A DNA stretch of 64,000 bases from Chitinophagaceae bacterium (GTDB lineage Bacteria > Bacteroidota > Bacteroidia > Chitinophagales > Chitinophagaceae): the NCBI GenBank assembly GCA_024707305.1, contig JANPZZ010000025.1, positions 1 to 64,000 of the forward strand. The letters run 5' to 3'. The position numbers and the translations under genes were made by a program. The first letter of the stretch is position 1; every line of letters starts with the position of its first letter. Below, piece by piece: positions 1-10,100 of this stretch. The notes below the pieces were generated by a model that saw only the letters and a list, made by a program, of their open reading frames with translations, made no database searches and was not told the origin of the DNA.

Positions 1-1
1 G

Positions 2-610
2 GTAACCGATGGTGTGAGTATTATCAATCTTACTGTACTCGATTGCGGACCGGTGTTAAGTACCGACATCTTAAGTTTCTACGGACGACTTGAAAATGGT
101 AAAACACAATTAAACTGGAGTACCAGCCTCGAAGAAGGTCCCATCAGTTATTTTGTTGAAAGGAGCTTTAATGGCACCACCTTTACACAAATTGGTGAAG
201 TGCATGGCTATGTAAATAATTCAGCTACTAATTATTACCAGTTTACAGAAGCTGACGCGCTTACAAAACAAGCGTGGTATCGGATAACATTGAATTCATC
301 AAACCGCAAACGCAAGCACTCGCAGGTAATTTCGCTGAAACCGAACCTGCCTGAGTTTGAAGTGGTAAACGTGATCAATCCGTTTAAAGAACAACTGCGT
401 TTCGATATTTCGCTGGCACAAAATACCGCACTTACTATCGAGCTTTACGACAACAGCGGCAGACTGGTACGTCGTGAAAAACAACTGGCATTTACTGGCG
501 TAAACAGCTTAAAACTCGACAACACCGGCAGCCTCGCCCCAGGCGTATATACATTGCGTATTACCGATGAGGCAGGAAAAGGAATTACGAAGAGGGTGAT
601 GAGCAGGTAA
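2..610 (+). CDS. C-terminal part of a T9SS-sorted surface/secreted protein (5' end outside window)
   Basis: The reading frame is open from base 2, so a GTG at position 14 is not a credible start and the gene begins before the window. About 200 residues are visible. The first part (LNWSTSLEEGPISYFVERSF) resembles the fibronectin-like module that often precedes sorting domains in Bacteroidota. The last 80 residues look like a type A T9SS C-terminal domain: an NPF start, a FDISL strand, ELYDNSGRLV, then a GVYTLRITD strand and a basic end. Such proteins cross the outer membrane by the type IX system and lose this domain. The catalytic or binding part lies upstream and cannot be judged. The protein at 60948 has the same FERS-like module and sorting domain. 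Confidence 0.8.
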   Translation, partial: VTDGVSIINLTVLDCGPVLSTDILSFYGRLENGKTQLNWSTSLEEGPISYFVERSFNGTTFTQIGEVHGYVNNSATNYYQFTEADALTKQAWYRITLNSSNRKRKHSQVISLKPNLPEFEVVNVINPFKEQLRFDISLAQNTALTIELYDNSGRLVRREKQLAFTGVNSLKLDNTGSLAPGVYTLRITDEAGKGITKRVMSR

Positions 611-1500
611 TCGATGGTCGATGTTCGATGACCGATGATCGATGTCCGATGACCGATGTCCGATGATCGATGACCGATGATCGATGACCGATGACCGATG
701 TTGGATGAACTTTGTGAAATTCGTCCCGAAGGGACGGGATATCTGTAGCACCCGAATATCTCTTATTATTTTGAGTCCCGAAGGGACGATATGTGGATGC
801 GAGAATCGATGGTCGAGCACCGATGTCCGATGACCGATGACCGATGATCGATGTCCGATGGTCGATGACCGATGACCGATGATCGATGACCGATGACCGA
901 TGTTGGATGAACTTTTGTGAAATTCGTCCCGAAGGGACGGGATATCTGTAGCACCGAATATCTCTTATTATTTTGAGTCCCGAAGGGACGATATGTGGAT
1001 GCGAGAATCGATGTTTGAGGATCGATGATCGATGGTCGATGATCGAAAGGGTGTTTAAAAGTAAGATACCCCTTCTGTCCTCGGTAGTGGTATATTGCAC
1101 AATATAAATTCATCGGACATCGGGGCTCGGTCATCGATCATCGATGTTTGAGGTCCGATGTCCGATGACCGATGACCGATGTCCGATGTCCGATGATCGA
1201 TGCTGGTTGAGCGTTGTGAAATCCGTCCCGAAGGGACGGGATATCTGTAGCACCGAATATCTCTTATTATTTTGAGTCCCGAAGGGACGATATGTGGATG
1301 CGAGAATCGATGTTTGAGGATCGATGGTCGATGACCGAAAGAGTGTTTAAAAGCAAGTCACCCCTTCTGTCCTCGGTAGTGGTATGTTGCACAATATAAA
1401 TTCATCGGACATCGGGGCTCGGTCATCGGACATCGGTGATCGGACATCGGTGATCGAACATCGGTCAACGATCATCAGTCATCGATCATCTCCCATCAAA
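611..1500. repeat. Mosaic of CGATGNY heptamers with two embedded longer modules
   Basis: About 890 bp without a credible gene. The base unit is 7 bp, CGATG followed by A/T/G and C/T, repeated in runs. A ~110 bp module is inserted three times (about 701-811, 903-1013, 1204-1312). Each copy carries two CGTCCC-GAA-GGGACG hairpins and ends GATATGTGGATGCGAG. A second ~95 bp module occurs twice (about 1041-1136, 1333-1428). After each copy of the second module the heptamers read in the opposite orientation (CATCGG), so the array forms inverted pairs. Translations of this DNA give histidine/arginine/serine-rich peptides with no start signals, which are not genes. The same heptamers recur at 28102, 45037, 54372 and 54906. 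Confidence 0.9.
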
Positions 1501-1510
1501 CTTCTTTCCC

Positions 1511-1518
1511 TATTTTTG
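1511..1518 (+). promoter_or_regulatory. Candidate -7 box upstream of pdxA
   Basis: TATTTTTG matches the Bacteroidota -7 consensus TAnnTTTG and ends 14 bp before the pdxA ATG, which would give a very short leader. No clear TTTG -33 box lies 19-21 bp upstream, so support is partial. Confidence 0.4.
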
Positions 1519-1532
1519 CTCAAACCTTCGCA

Positions 1533-2621
1533 ATGACAAATACAGAACAACGTCCCGTTATTGGAATCACCTGCGGTGATTTGAATGGTATCGGCCTTGA
1601 GTTGATCATCAAATGTTTTTCAGACAGCCGCCTGCTGGAACATTGCACACCGGTGATCTTTGCCTCCAATAAAGCGGTGAATTTTTATCGCAAAACTTTG
1701 GGCGATCTGCATTTTAATTATCAAAGCACGCGCGACTACAATCGCCTCAACCATAAACAGGTAAATGTATTTAGCTGTTGGGAAGAAGATGTGGCAATTA
1801 CGCCAGGTCAGTTGAATGAAATCGGAGGTAAATATGCAGTGTTGTCGCTGCAAACTGCCGTGGCAGCTTTGAAACAAAAACAAATTGACGGTCTTGTAAC
1901 GGCGCCTATTCATAAAAAGAATATTCAGTCTCCTGAGTTTAGCCATACAGGGCATACGCCTTTTTTAAAGGAAGCGTTCAATGCCAATGATGTCGTGATG
2001 ATGTTGTGCGCCGGCAATTTCCGTGTGGCACTGGTTACAGAACATGTTCCGGTGGCCGAAGTTGCCAAACATATTACGCGTGAAAAAATCCTGAGCAAAC
2101 TGCAACTGATAAACAAAAGCCTGCAGCGCGATTTCGGTATTGATCGTCCACGCATTGCAGTGTTAGGTCTGAACCCGCATGCCGGCGATGAAGGACTGGT
2201 AGGAAGCGAAGAAGAAAACATCATTCGCCCCGCCATTAAAGACGCAAAAAACAGCAATATCATCGTTGTGGGGCCTTACAGCTCTGATGCGTTCTTCGCT
2301 CGCCACAGTCATGATAAGTTTGATGCCGTGTTGGCGATGTACCACGACCAGGGCCTGATTCCATTTAAAGCACTTGCTTCCGGTGATGGTGTTAATTTCA
2401 CCGCAGGCCTGCCGGCCGTACGCACTTCTCCCGATCATGGTGTTGCTTTCGACATTGCAGGAAAAGATAAAGCAGATCCTTCATCGTTCCTCGCTGCTAT
2501 ATACGAATGTATCGACATCATTCGCCGCCGCGAAACGTATGACAACAACCGTAGCAATCCTCTGCAGAAACTGAAACCGGAGGTATTTGCAAGAATGGAA
2601 GACGAAGAAATCAGAGAATAA
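1533..2621 (+). CDS. pdxA: 4-hydroxythreonine-4-phosphate dehydrogenase
   Basis: PdxA oxidises 4-phosphohydroxy-L-threonine with NAD in the DXP-dependent pathway to pyridoxal 5'-phosphate, in the cytoplasm. The 362-residue product has the family's usual length. Recognisable blocks are GITCGDLNGIG near the start, LVTAPIHK around 121, and GHTPFLKE around 140. The three metal-binding histidines of the family correspond to H171 (TEHVPV), H216 (GLNPHAG) and H271 (MYHDQGL). The C-terminal RTSPDHGVAFDIAGK signature is intact. The gene stands alone between the repeat mosaic and a shared bidirectional terminator, so it is probably monocistronic. The ATG at 1533 is the first in frame and gives the expected N-terminus. 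Confidence 0.95.
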   Translation: MTNTEQRPVIGITCGDLNGIGLELIIKCFSDSRLLEHCTPVIFASNKAVNFYRKTLGDLHFNYQSTRDYNRLNHKQVNVFSCWEEDVAITPGQLNEIGGKYAVLSLQTAVAALKQKQIDGLVTAPIHKKNIQSPEFSHTGHTPFLKEAFNANDVVMMLCAGNFRVALVTEHVPVAEVAKHITREKILSKLQLINKSLQRDFGIDRPRIAVLGLNPHAGDEGLVGSEEENIIRPAIKDAKNSNIIVVGPYSSDAFFARHSHDKFDAVLAMYHDQGLIPFKALASGDGVNFTAGLPAVRTSPDHGVAFDIAGKDKADPSSFLAAIYECIDIIRRRETYDNNRSNPLQKLKPEVFARMEDEEIRE

Positions 2622-2639
2622 CATTTTAGTATATAAATA

Positions 2640-2676
2640 AAGAAGCCGGTCAGATTCTGACCGGCTTCTTTATTTT
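2640..2676. terminator. Bidirectional intrinsic terminator between pdxA and the sus locus
   Basis: A perfect 14-bp stem (2640-2653 with 2657-2670), a 3-nt loop and T-rich flanks on both sides. It sits between the ends of two convergent transcription units. Confidence 0.85.
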
Positions 2677-2693
2677 CAAACTGAAACAAACTA

Positions 2694-4461
2694 TTATTGG
2701 ATTCGTACCGTTTGCGTGTATTCGTTCAGTGTAATAGTATAAGTACCGGCAACAGCAGGCGTTTTAAAATCAGATCCACCACTGTTCCATGAAATGGGAC
2801 GATCCACATTTAAATCTGCCGTACCACTTTGATCTTCGTAGTCAAATGCTCCCCAGTCGTTTCCGGCAAGGAATTTAATGAACTGGTTTGCTTTCAGGTT
2901 CAGTGTGATAGTCCATACACCGTTGCCTGTATAAGTCATCTGTGGTGAGGCGCCGGGCGACCAGTCAGGTACTCCTTCGATGCCGTTTCCAACAACACGC
3001 ATTTCGGTTGCGGGACTCATTTCGTATTTGATATTATCACGATCACGTCCGTCCCAGATTACACGGTAGCGACCTGCTGCACCGGGTGCATTAAAGTTGC
3101 CGCCGTTTATCTCAGGCGTACCGCCGCTTCCTTCTGATGTACCATAGCTACGAGTTTCGCCGATGGTATTGCTACCATTGTTCCAGGTATCATTATCAAT
3201 CAATTTCCATTGATCGTTTGTCAAATCAGTAAGGCCCACAAACAGGTTTGTGGCTGCAAGACCCATACGGAAGTTGGGGAATACGTTTTCAGGAGACCAT
3301 CCCGCACCGGTTCCACCGCCTACAAAGCCCATCCTTCCTTCACGGATATCATAAGTCATATCGCGGCGATCCAGGCTAATTCGATAATAACCTGCTGTAG
3401 ATACGGAGAGGTTTGATCCACTGTTTTGTTCCAGGTTTCCGCCACTACCACCATAGTTCACATCCCAGCTACGACCCTGTGTAATTTTAAATTCAGCACC
3501 TGCGGGCAGCCAGATATACAGATAATACATGTTGTTCAGCAATCCCGAACGCAAATCGCGAATAAATTCGGGTGCTGTTTCTGGCGACCAGTCATTTCCC
3601 TGGTTGGTTGCTCCCTGATAACCTCCGGGCAAATAATAACGCAGGATAGAAACATAAGATTGAACAGAAACGGAAATGGCGTTGCTGTATGAAACAGCTC
3701 CCTGTGCAGTTGTTGCTTTCAAACGATATTGCACAGTACCCAGGTTACCCATTGGAATACCCACGTCGATAGCAGAATTGTTGATTTCTTCCTGCGTCAT
3801 GTTGCGGGTTAACAAATTCGTACCAAGATCCACTTCTTTCAGGTTTGCAAAATTGCGTGTAGCGGAATCGTATTGTAAAACATAGTTTACATTTCCGGTA
3901 TAGCCATTAAAGGAACGTGTCCAGTTAAAGGTTAATGCACGGTTGCTCGCATTGGCCAGACTTAATGATACTGAGCTAACATCGCTGGTTAATACCGATG
4001 GATCATTGTAAGGCGTAACATTGATCTTAACAACATTTGAAAAATATTGCTCGTTGTTGTTCGCATACGATGAGATAATACGTGTATCAACACCATATGT
4101 TTCACCGAGGTTAAATCCGTAGTTCAACAAAATTGCATTCAGCTCTTTACCGGTAAGTGAATAATGCAATACACCGGTTACGATGATACGTGTGGCATCT
4201 GCAAAATTGTTATCTGTTGTATCTACTTCGAGCACAAATTTCCAGTTGGCCGTATCCGTTGCATAGTTGGGCGCCGTCCAGGTGAAGTTGAGCACATAGT
4301 TGTTGGAATCGGCAGCTGTGGGGCTCACTGCGGTTTTATCTGCTGTAAGGTTTACTGCATTTCCTTCTTTATAAAAAGGAAGATCCTCCACCTTTATGGC
4401 AGGCAACAATCCCCAGCAACAGGGCCGCAAGCAGCATCGTTATATTTATTCTGTTTCGCAT
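2694..4461 (-). CDS. SusE/SusF-type outer-membrane starch-binding lipoprotein (frame break in signal region)
   Basis: Last gene of the starch locus. The body has an N-terminal SusE-like Ig domain (about residues 20-120), a second Ig-like domain, and three C-terminal repeats with the W-SPE/GDWG pattern of SusF/SusE starch-binding modules. These would be surface-exposed, glycan-binding and not catalytic. A lipoprotein signal peptide starts at the ATG at 4461 (MRNRINITMLLAALLLGIVA, then Cys). It is one frame away from the body: removing one G from AAAGGTGG (minus strand, near 4389-4393) joins CHK to VEDLPFYKEG. As sequenced the lipobox is out of frame, and the body could start only at a TTG at 4430 without any export signal. 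Sequencing error is the simplest reading. Confidence 0.8.
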
Positions 4462-4480
4462 GTTTGGTTGCTTTAGTTGT

Positions 4481-5314
4481 TTAGAGTTTGGTTACAGTGA
4501 ATTTTCCGCGTTGAAAATCTACCGTTACCTTATAGGCACCTGATGCAGGAGGAGCTTTCATATCATTACCACCAGGCATGAAGTCATCACCATTTACGTT
4601 GTTCTCATTTCCACCACCGGTATATCCATATTTCACATTCCAGTCACCATATACGGGAACGAAAAGAAAAGACGCATCCCCGTTCAGGTTAATACTGGCA
4701 ATTTCAAAAAGCGTTTCTGATATTTTTGTAAACTGCTGTGCTGGCAACTCTGGATCACCACCACCCATCCAATCGCCAGGCGTTGCACTTCCTGTTATAA
4801 ACAGTTTACCTGAAGCAGGAGGCGCTACCTTGGGAGGAATGGGATAAGGCGTTACTGAATATTTCAACACATTCGAAGCAAGTGCACCCGAACGCAGGCT
4901 GCCCATACTGGATACAACACGCATTTCTATCTCCTGGGTAACACTGTGGGGAAGCACCAGTTCATTCAACAGATAATCGTTGAACTGACCCACCGTAAAG
5001 TTCACGGACAGATCGTTGCTGATTGCTATTGATAATTTATTTGGGCTTTTGAAGTTGGCACCCGCAATATCGATTTCAATAATATAGTTTACATCTTGCG
5101 AGCTTACACCCGTATTAAACCGGTAGTTAGGATTCGTCCAGTTCAGGCGAACCAGGTGTTGATCCGCATTTACGAAGCTCAACGGTAAGGCATTGGCATT
5201 TGCTGTAAGCACAGGTGCGGTGCCACCTTCAAAAAAGACTTTATGCTCATCTTTTTTGCAGGCAAATAACACCATGCTCATGATAGCCGCCAGGAAAAAG
5301 TTAACTCTTTTCAT
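4481..5314 (-). CDS. SusE-like starch-binding lipoprotein
   Basis: A 277-residue lipoprotein. The signal peptide ends MSMVLFACKKDE (cysteine lipobox). A SusE-type Ig domain follows at about 30-155, then a proline-rich linker (PYPIPPKVAPPASG) and a single C-terminal module (ITGSATPGDWMGG through GDWNVKYGYTGGG) related to SusE/SusF starch-binding domains. It is expected on the outer face of the outer membrane, helping SusC/SusD capture maltodextrin. It lies 20 bp after susD and 20 bp before the SusF-like gene, so it is co-transcribed with them. It is shorter than Bacteroides SusE, with one binding module instead of two. Confidence 0.82.
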   Translation of the reverse strand: MKRVNFFLAAIMSMVLFACKKDEHKVFFEGGTAPVLTANANALPLSFVNADQHLVRLNWTNPNYRFNTGVSSQDVNYIIEIDIAGANFKSPNKLSIAISNDLSVNFTVGQFNDYLLNELVLPHSVTQEIEMRVVSSMGSLRSGALASNVLKYSVTPYPIPPKVAPPASGKLFITGSATPGDWMGGGDPELPAQQFTKISETLFEIASINLNGDASFLFVPVYGDWNVKYGYTGGGNENNVNGDDFMPGGNDMKAPPASGAYKVTVDFQRGKFTVTKL

Positions 5315-5334
5315 ATCTCTGAGATTTACTAAGA

Positions 5335-6945
5335 TTAATAACCATCATTTTGCGTCAGGTTCGGGTTCGTTGTCAGGTTGGGCGTTGGGATCGGATAGAT
5401 ATTAAACTTCGGATCCACAGCTGTTCCTGATGATACACCACCTTTCCAGGGCCACAGGTAAGCACCTGTAGTGAGCTGGTTGTACCGAACGAGGTCTGTA
5501 CGGCGATGTCCTTCCCAATACAATTCACGTCCGCGCTCATCAAGAATAAACTGAGCATCAACATCTACCTGGCTTACGTTGCCTGATGAGTTGCCGTAAG
5601 CCCGTTGACGCAGCAGGTTAATATAATTTGTAGCCGTTGTCAGATCACCACCAGCACCACCTCGTACCACTGCTTCCGCGTAGATCAGGTACATTTCAGC
5701 TAAACGGAAAACAGGGAAATCAACGTCAGAGTATTCGCGGGTCGCATCCGAAGTGGGCGCACCATCAAAACGTACGTTGCGGTATTTCGCCACATGCAGT
5801 CCATTTGAAAAGTCGGTAATATCATCAATCGCAATCTGCGCAGGTGAGGTACCGAAATGCGTAGTTGTAAACAACGCCCTCTTATCCGTTGCGCCGGAGA
5901 GATCATCAAATAGATCGGCAAGGCCTTTCGTGGCACGGTATCCAAACCAGCCGCCGCCTACACCAAAGTGGTTATTATCGTCGCCGGCAGCTGCATGCAC
6001 AAAGAATGTTGTATTTCCGAAAGCCTGTGTACGACGACCATCACAGTTGATCACAAACATAAACTCACGCGCCATCTGGTCGTTGTCGGCCATGAAGAGA
6101 CGAGCGTAGTTAGGTTGTAATTCATAACCTGCAGCAATCACTTTTTTAGCATATGTGATCGCATCGGTGTAACGAGGTGTTCCTGTATAAACTGCTGCAT
6201 TGAGATACATGCGAGCAAGTAGTGCCCAGGCAGCTCCCTGGTCTACACGTCCATATTCTGCGGTACGTGCAGTAGCCAGTTCATTTTCCAGTTCCAGCAA
6301 TTCAGATTCAATATAATTAAACAGGTCGGTACGACTGATTTCCTCTGGCAAATCTGAACCAATCTGGTTGGCTTCCGTAATAAAAGTTGATTTACCAAAA
6401 AGATCCAGCATTACCCAATAGTTAAATGCACGTAACCAGCGGGCCTCAGCTCTTGATTTTTTAATATCGTCTGCACCCGACCCTGTAATATTTCTTTGCG
6501 CCAGTTTTTCATCCGTTGCTTCACGCAGGTATTCGTTAATCAACGTGATATTGTAAATAGGACGTGCATACATACCACGGAGGAATGGATCATTCGCCGT
6601 CCAACGCATTGCGTGGAAATCACGAATGGTTTGGTCATTCCATGATACTACTGCTTCATCGGTAGGTAATTCCTGGCAGTTAAAGAACATACGGATAAAT
6701 GCAACCTGTGAACCTTCATCCAGGCCACCGCCGATATCAGGCTGGCCGGAAGGACCAGCGTTACCAGTGATAGATAAGGTTCCGTAAATTTTCGCCAGCA
6801 CCATTTTATATCCGTCGGGCGTAGAGTACGTTTTCTCTGGCGTCAGATCATTTACCGGAAATAAATCCAGCTTCTTGGCGCACGACGCGAGCAGAAACAG
6901 CACCGAAACAACACCCAGCAATTTTATAGTTGTATTCCTTTTCAT
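5335..6945 (-). CDS. SusD-family (RagB) nutrient-binding outer-membrane lipoprotein
   Basis: SusD proteins cap the SusC channel and bind the glycan. The start used here is the ATG at 6945, which gives a clean lipoprotein signal (MKRNTTIKLLGVVSVLFLLAS then Cys). The DLFPVNDLTPEKTYSTPDGY N-terminus, the RAEARWLRAFNYWVMLDLFG TPR-like segment, and the C-terminal LDERGRELYWEGHRRTDLVRY with NPNLTQNDGY are all SusD signatures. About 536 residues, the normal length. An upstream in-frame start (6966) would add seven residues before the signal peptide and is less likely. It lies directly downstream of the partner susC. Confidence 0.93.
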   Translation of the reverse strand: MKRNTTIKLLGVVSVLFLLASCAKKLDLFPVNDLTPEKTYSTPDGYKMVLAKIYGTLSITGNAGPSGQPDIGGGLDEGSQVAFIRMFFNCQELPTDEAVVSWNDQTIRDFHAMRWTANDPFLRGMYARPIYNITLINEYLREATDEKLAQRNITGSGADDIKKSRAEARWLRAFNYWVMLDLFGKSTFITEANQIGSDLPEEISRTDLFNYIESELLELENELATARTAEYGRVDQGAAWALLARMYLNAAVYTGTPRYTDAITYAKKVIAAGYELQPNYARLFMADNDQMAREFMFVINCDGRRTQAFGNTTFFVHAAAGDDNNHFGVGGGWFGYRATKGLADLFDDLSGATDKRALFTTTHFGTSPAQIAIDDITDFSNGLHVAKYRNVRFDGAPTSDATREYSDVDFPVFRLAEMYLIYAEAVVRGGAGGDLTTATNYINLLRQRAYGNSSGNVSQVDVDAQFILDERGRELYWEGHRRTDLVRYNQLTTGAYLWPWKGGVSSGTAVDPKFNIYPIPTPNLTTNPNLTQNDGY

Positions 6946-6966
6946 ATCATCAATCGTTTTATACAA

Positions 6967-9900
6967 TTAGAAATCGAGATTCAGACCGAGTGTGAATACC
7001 CGTGGACGTGGATAGATGTTGTTGTCAACACCAGAGCTGCTGGAGCTTTCAGGATCCAGTCCTTTGTATTTGGAAATAACAAATACGTTCTGTGCATTCG
7101 CGCTCACACGCAAGTTGGTTGTAGGTCCTAAAACTTTACCTGCGTTGAATCCGATATTGATATTATCAAGGCGGAAGAACGAAGCATTCTCGATATAATA
7201 ATCAGAGAGATACTGATTATTTCTGAATTGCGTATTAGTATAAAAATCGCGTGACGCGTTGCCAATGAAGTTGATTGGATTCTTAATAGAATTGATCACA
7301 CCAGCATTAGCGATATAGTTGTTGTACAGATAGTTTCCAAACAAACCATGACCAGCCAAACCGATTGACCAACGATCAAACGTAACGCGTGTATTAATAC
7401 CCAGCATTACATCTGGCGCAGGTTTCTTATAGAGATAACGATCATCGCCATCCACTACACCATCACGATTTAAATCTTCATACAAACCTTCAATTGGTTT
7501 ACCAGTAACGTTATCATACACCTGCTTGTAAGCATAGAAGGTATAGATGGGATATCCTACCTGGAATTTTCCGATATTATTACCTGTACCACCTGAAATA
7601 CCACTCGCATCAATACCGGTGAAATTTGGATCCTGTTGTTTCAACAGGTTGGTAACTGTATTCTCATTGTAAGTAACGTTGAAACCAAAGTCCCATGTTA
7701 CTTTTCCATTGCGAACAGGCGTTGTATTCAAAACAAATTCAATACCCTTGTTCTCCATGTTACCTACGTTTGTCAACAGGTCAACAGCAAAGTTGGAACC
7801 CGCAGCAATCGGAATAACACTCAACAGGTCACGTGTTTTTTTCTGGTAAGCATCGATTGAACCTGAAATGCGGTTGTTGAACAAACTGAAATCAAGACCT
7901 ACGTTAATGGTTTCAGTTGTTTCCCATCTTACGTTCTTATCATACGCACCGGGGCGAAGGAAGAAGAAGTAAGTATCGCCAAACAGGTACTGTGCTGAAA
8001 GCGTACTTTGAGAGTAAGTGGGCAGGTATGTGTAGTAACCAATTCCATCCTGCTGACCCGTTTCACCCCAGCTGGCACGCAGTTTCAGATCAGAAATCCA
8101 ACGTGAATTTTGGAAAAACTCTTCTTTCATTTTCCAGGCCACCGCTACTGATGGGAAATAACCCACACGATTGTCGGGAGAGAATTTGGAGCTCGCATCT
8201 CTCCGCAATGAAGCAGTTAAGAGATATTTATCAGCCAGTGTATAGTTTAACCGCGCAAAATACGATTCAAGCCTGTATTGCGGTTTGTCGGTTAAGAAAG
8301 TTGGTTCAGAACCTGCAATAGTATCACGCTTGGCCGGATTGTTGGGATCGGCAATTGCGCGGTAACTAAATGCGGGATAATTATAAACGTTGGTGATGAA
8401 ATCCTGGAAGGAGTGCGTAACAAGCAGATCCATTTTACTGCTGATGCTTTTGATTTCTTTTTCATAAAACAATGAAACATCAGCTACCCAGTTTTCTTTA
8501 CCCTGTTTGTAAAATGCATGTCTGCCACCCGTACGCCAGTTGGTCGCAGAATTTGAGTCGATATTATCATTTCCACGTCCCCAGCTGTTATCCATACCCA
8601 GGTTAGCCTGGATATGCAGATCAGGGAAGAAATGTAATTTATAATCGAGTTGAACATTACCAATTAAACGACGTACGCGGCTGGTATTGTCGCGCAACAT
8701 CAACAATGCAACGGGGTTGCGGGTTGCGAGGTTGATTGCATTACCATCCTGTTGCAGCCACTCATAATAACCACCATATTTACCACCGGTAACCGGTTTT
8801 GTTGGGTCAAATGAAACAGCTGAACCAATTGCACCGCCGTCAGCAAAACGGTTTTCCGTCTGGCTGGCCTTAAGGTTGAGGTTTACACTTAAATGATTGT
8901 TGAAAAATTTGGGAGAGAGATTAATACCTGCACTATAACGGTTGAACTTATCGGAACGAAGAATACCTTCCTGATTTAAATAGCCCACTGAAACACGGTA
9001 CGGCATATTCGCTGCCGTTCCACTTACACTCAGGTTGTGATTGTTGGTGATGGCTGTTTGATAAATTTCATCCTGCCAGTCAGTGTTGGCTGTTCCCAGC
9101 AGGTTGGCCCAGGTATAATTGCCCGTTTCAATCGCGTCTTCTGTTACCACTTTACGGATTTCATCTGCCGTAAGTACATCCACTTTTTTAGCGATTGCAC
9201 TTGCCGACAGTTGCGTATTATAGTTAAAACGGGGTTTACCTCGAACACCTTTTTTAGAAGTGATGATGATTACGCCGTTAGATGCACGTGAACCGTACAG
9301 TGCGGTTGCAGCGGCATCTTTCAGTACAGTCATTGATTCAATATCATCGGGGTTGATGGTATTGAGCAGGTTTCCGCTTCCGGCGATACCGTTGCTTTCA
9401 ACAGCAATACCGTCGATTACAATCAACGGATCATTACTTGCCGACAAAGAAGTTGTACCCCTGATGCGAATTCGGCTTCCGCCGCCAGCGCTACCACCGC
9501 CTGAGGTAATTTGCACACCGGCAACTTTACCCTGCAACAGCTGCTCGGAAGAAGGGATATTGCCTTCCTGAAATCTTTAGAAGAAATAGCAGTAACCGAA
9601 CCCGTAAGGTCGCCGCGCTTGCGGGTACCATAGGCGATTACTACAACCTCTCCCAACGCAGCGTTGTTCACCGTAAGTGATACACTCACCGATGTTTTAC
9701 CGGTAATGTCCACCTCCTGGGTTTCATAACCAACTGAAGTAAAAACAAGCGTTGTAACGTTGGGTCCCACCGAAATTCGAAAATCACCATTGGCATCCGT
9801 CTGCGTGCCTGTATTGGTGCCTTTTACAGCTACGCTCACCCCGGCCAGCGATGTGCCATCTCGGGGATCTGTAACCTTACCGGTGATTACCCTGTCCTGA

Positions 9901-9971
9901 GAGAAAGAAACAAGAGATAGGAATAGCATGGTCAGCAATACCAATGCCCTCTGCATGTTGTTGCGCGACAT
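6967..9971 (-). CDS. SusC-family TonB-dependent transporter of the starch locus (one frame break)
   Basis: An outer-membrane porin-like importer for oligosaccharides, driven by TonB. The ATG at 9971 gives a signal peptide ending SLVSFSQ. A carboxypeptidase-regulatory-like domain follows (VITGKVTDPRDGTSLAGVSV), then the TonB-box region, the plug (GKVAGVQITSGGG, RIRGTTS, NPDDIESMTVLKDAAATALYGSRASNG) and a 22-strand-type barrel ending FTLGLNLDF. There is no STN domain, so it should not signal through FecR. The frame changes near 9568-9572: adding one C turns SSKDFRKAISLLP into SSKDFQEGNIPSSEQLLQ, the standard continuation. Total about 1000 residues. A probable -7 box lies at 10060-10067. Confidence 0.9.
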
Positions 9972-10059
9972 AAGCAATCGTTAAGTGTTAAGCAATCAGT
10001 TTATATAAATACGACAATGTGTATTTAGCACACAATGTTAAAGCATTTTTATTTTCCGG

Positions 10060-10067
10060 CAAATTTA
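10060..10067 (-). promoter_or_regulatory. Candidate -7 box upstream of susC
   Basis: TAAATTTG on the minus strand matches TAnnTTTG and lies about 90 bp before the susC ATG, in the 129 bp gap after the Nudix regulator gene. No good -33 TTTG was seen at the usual distance. If real, susCDEF can be transcribed separately from the amylase/regulator pair. Confidence 0.4.
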
Positions 10068-10100
10068 ATTTTGCTGAAAAAGACATGGCTGTTGCGGGTT

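Noticed and set aside
585..1134. Open frames in the heptamer mosaic encoding DHRSSVIDHRSS-like peptides
   Set aside because: They are translations of 7-bp repeats, occur in several frames, and have no start signal or homology. The same peptides would arise at every array.
611..1500. CRISPR array
   Set aside because: Units are 7 bp without unique spacers of constant length, and no cas gene is in the window.
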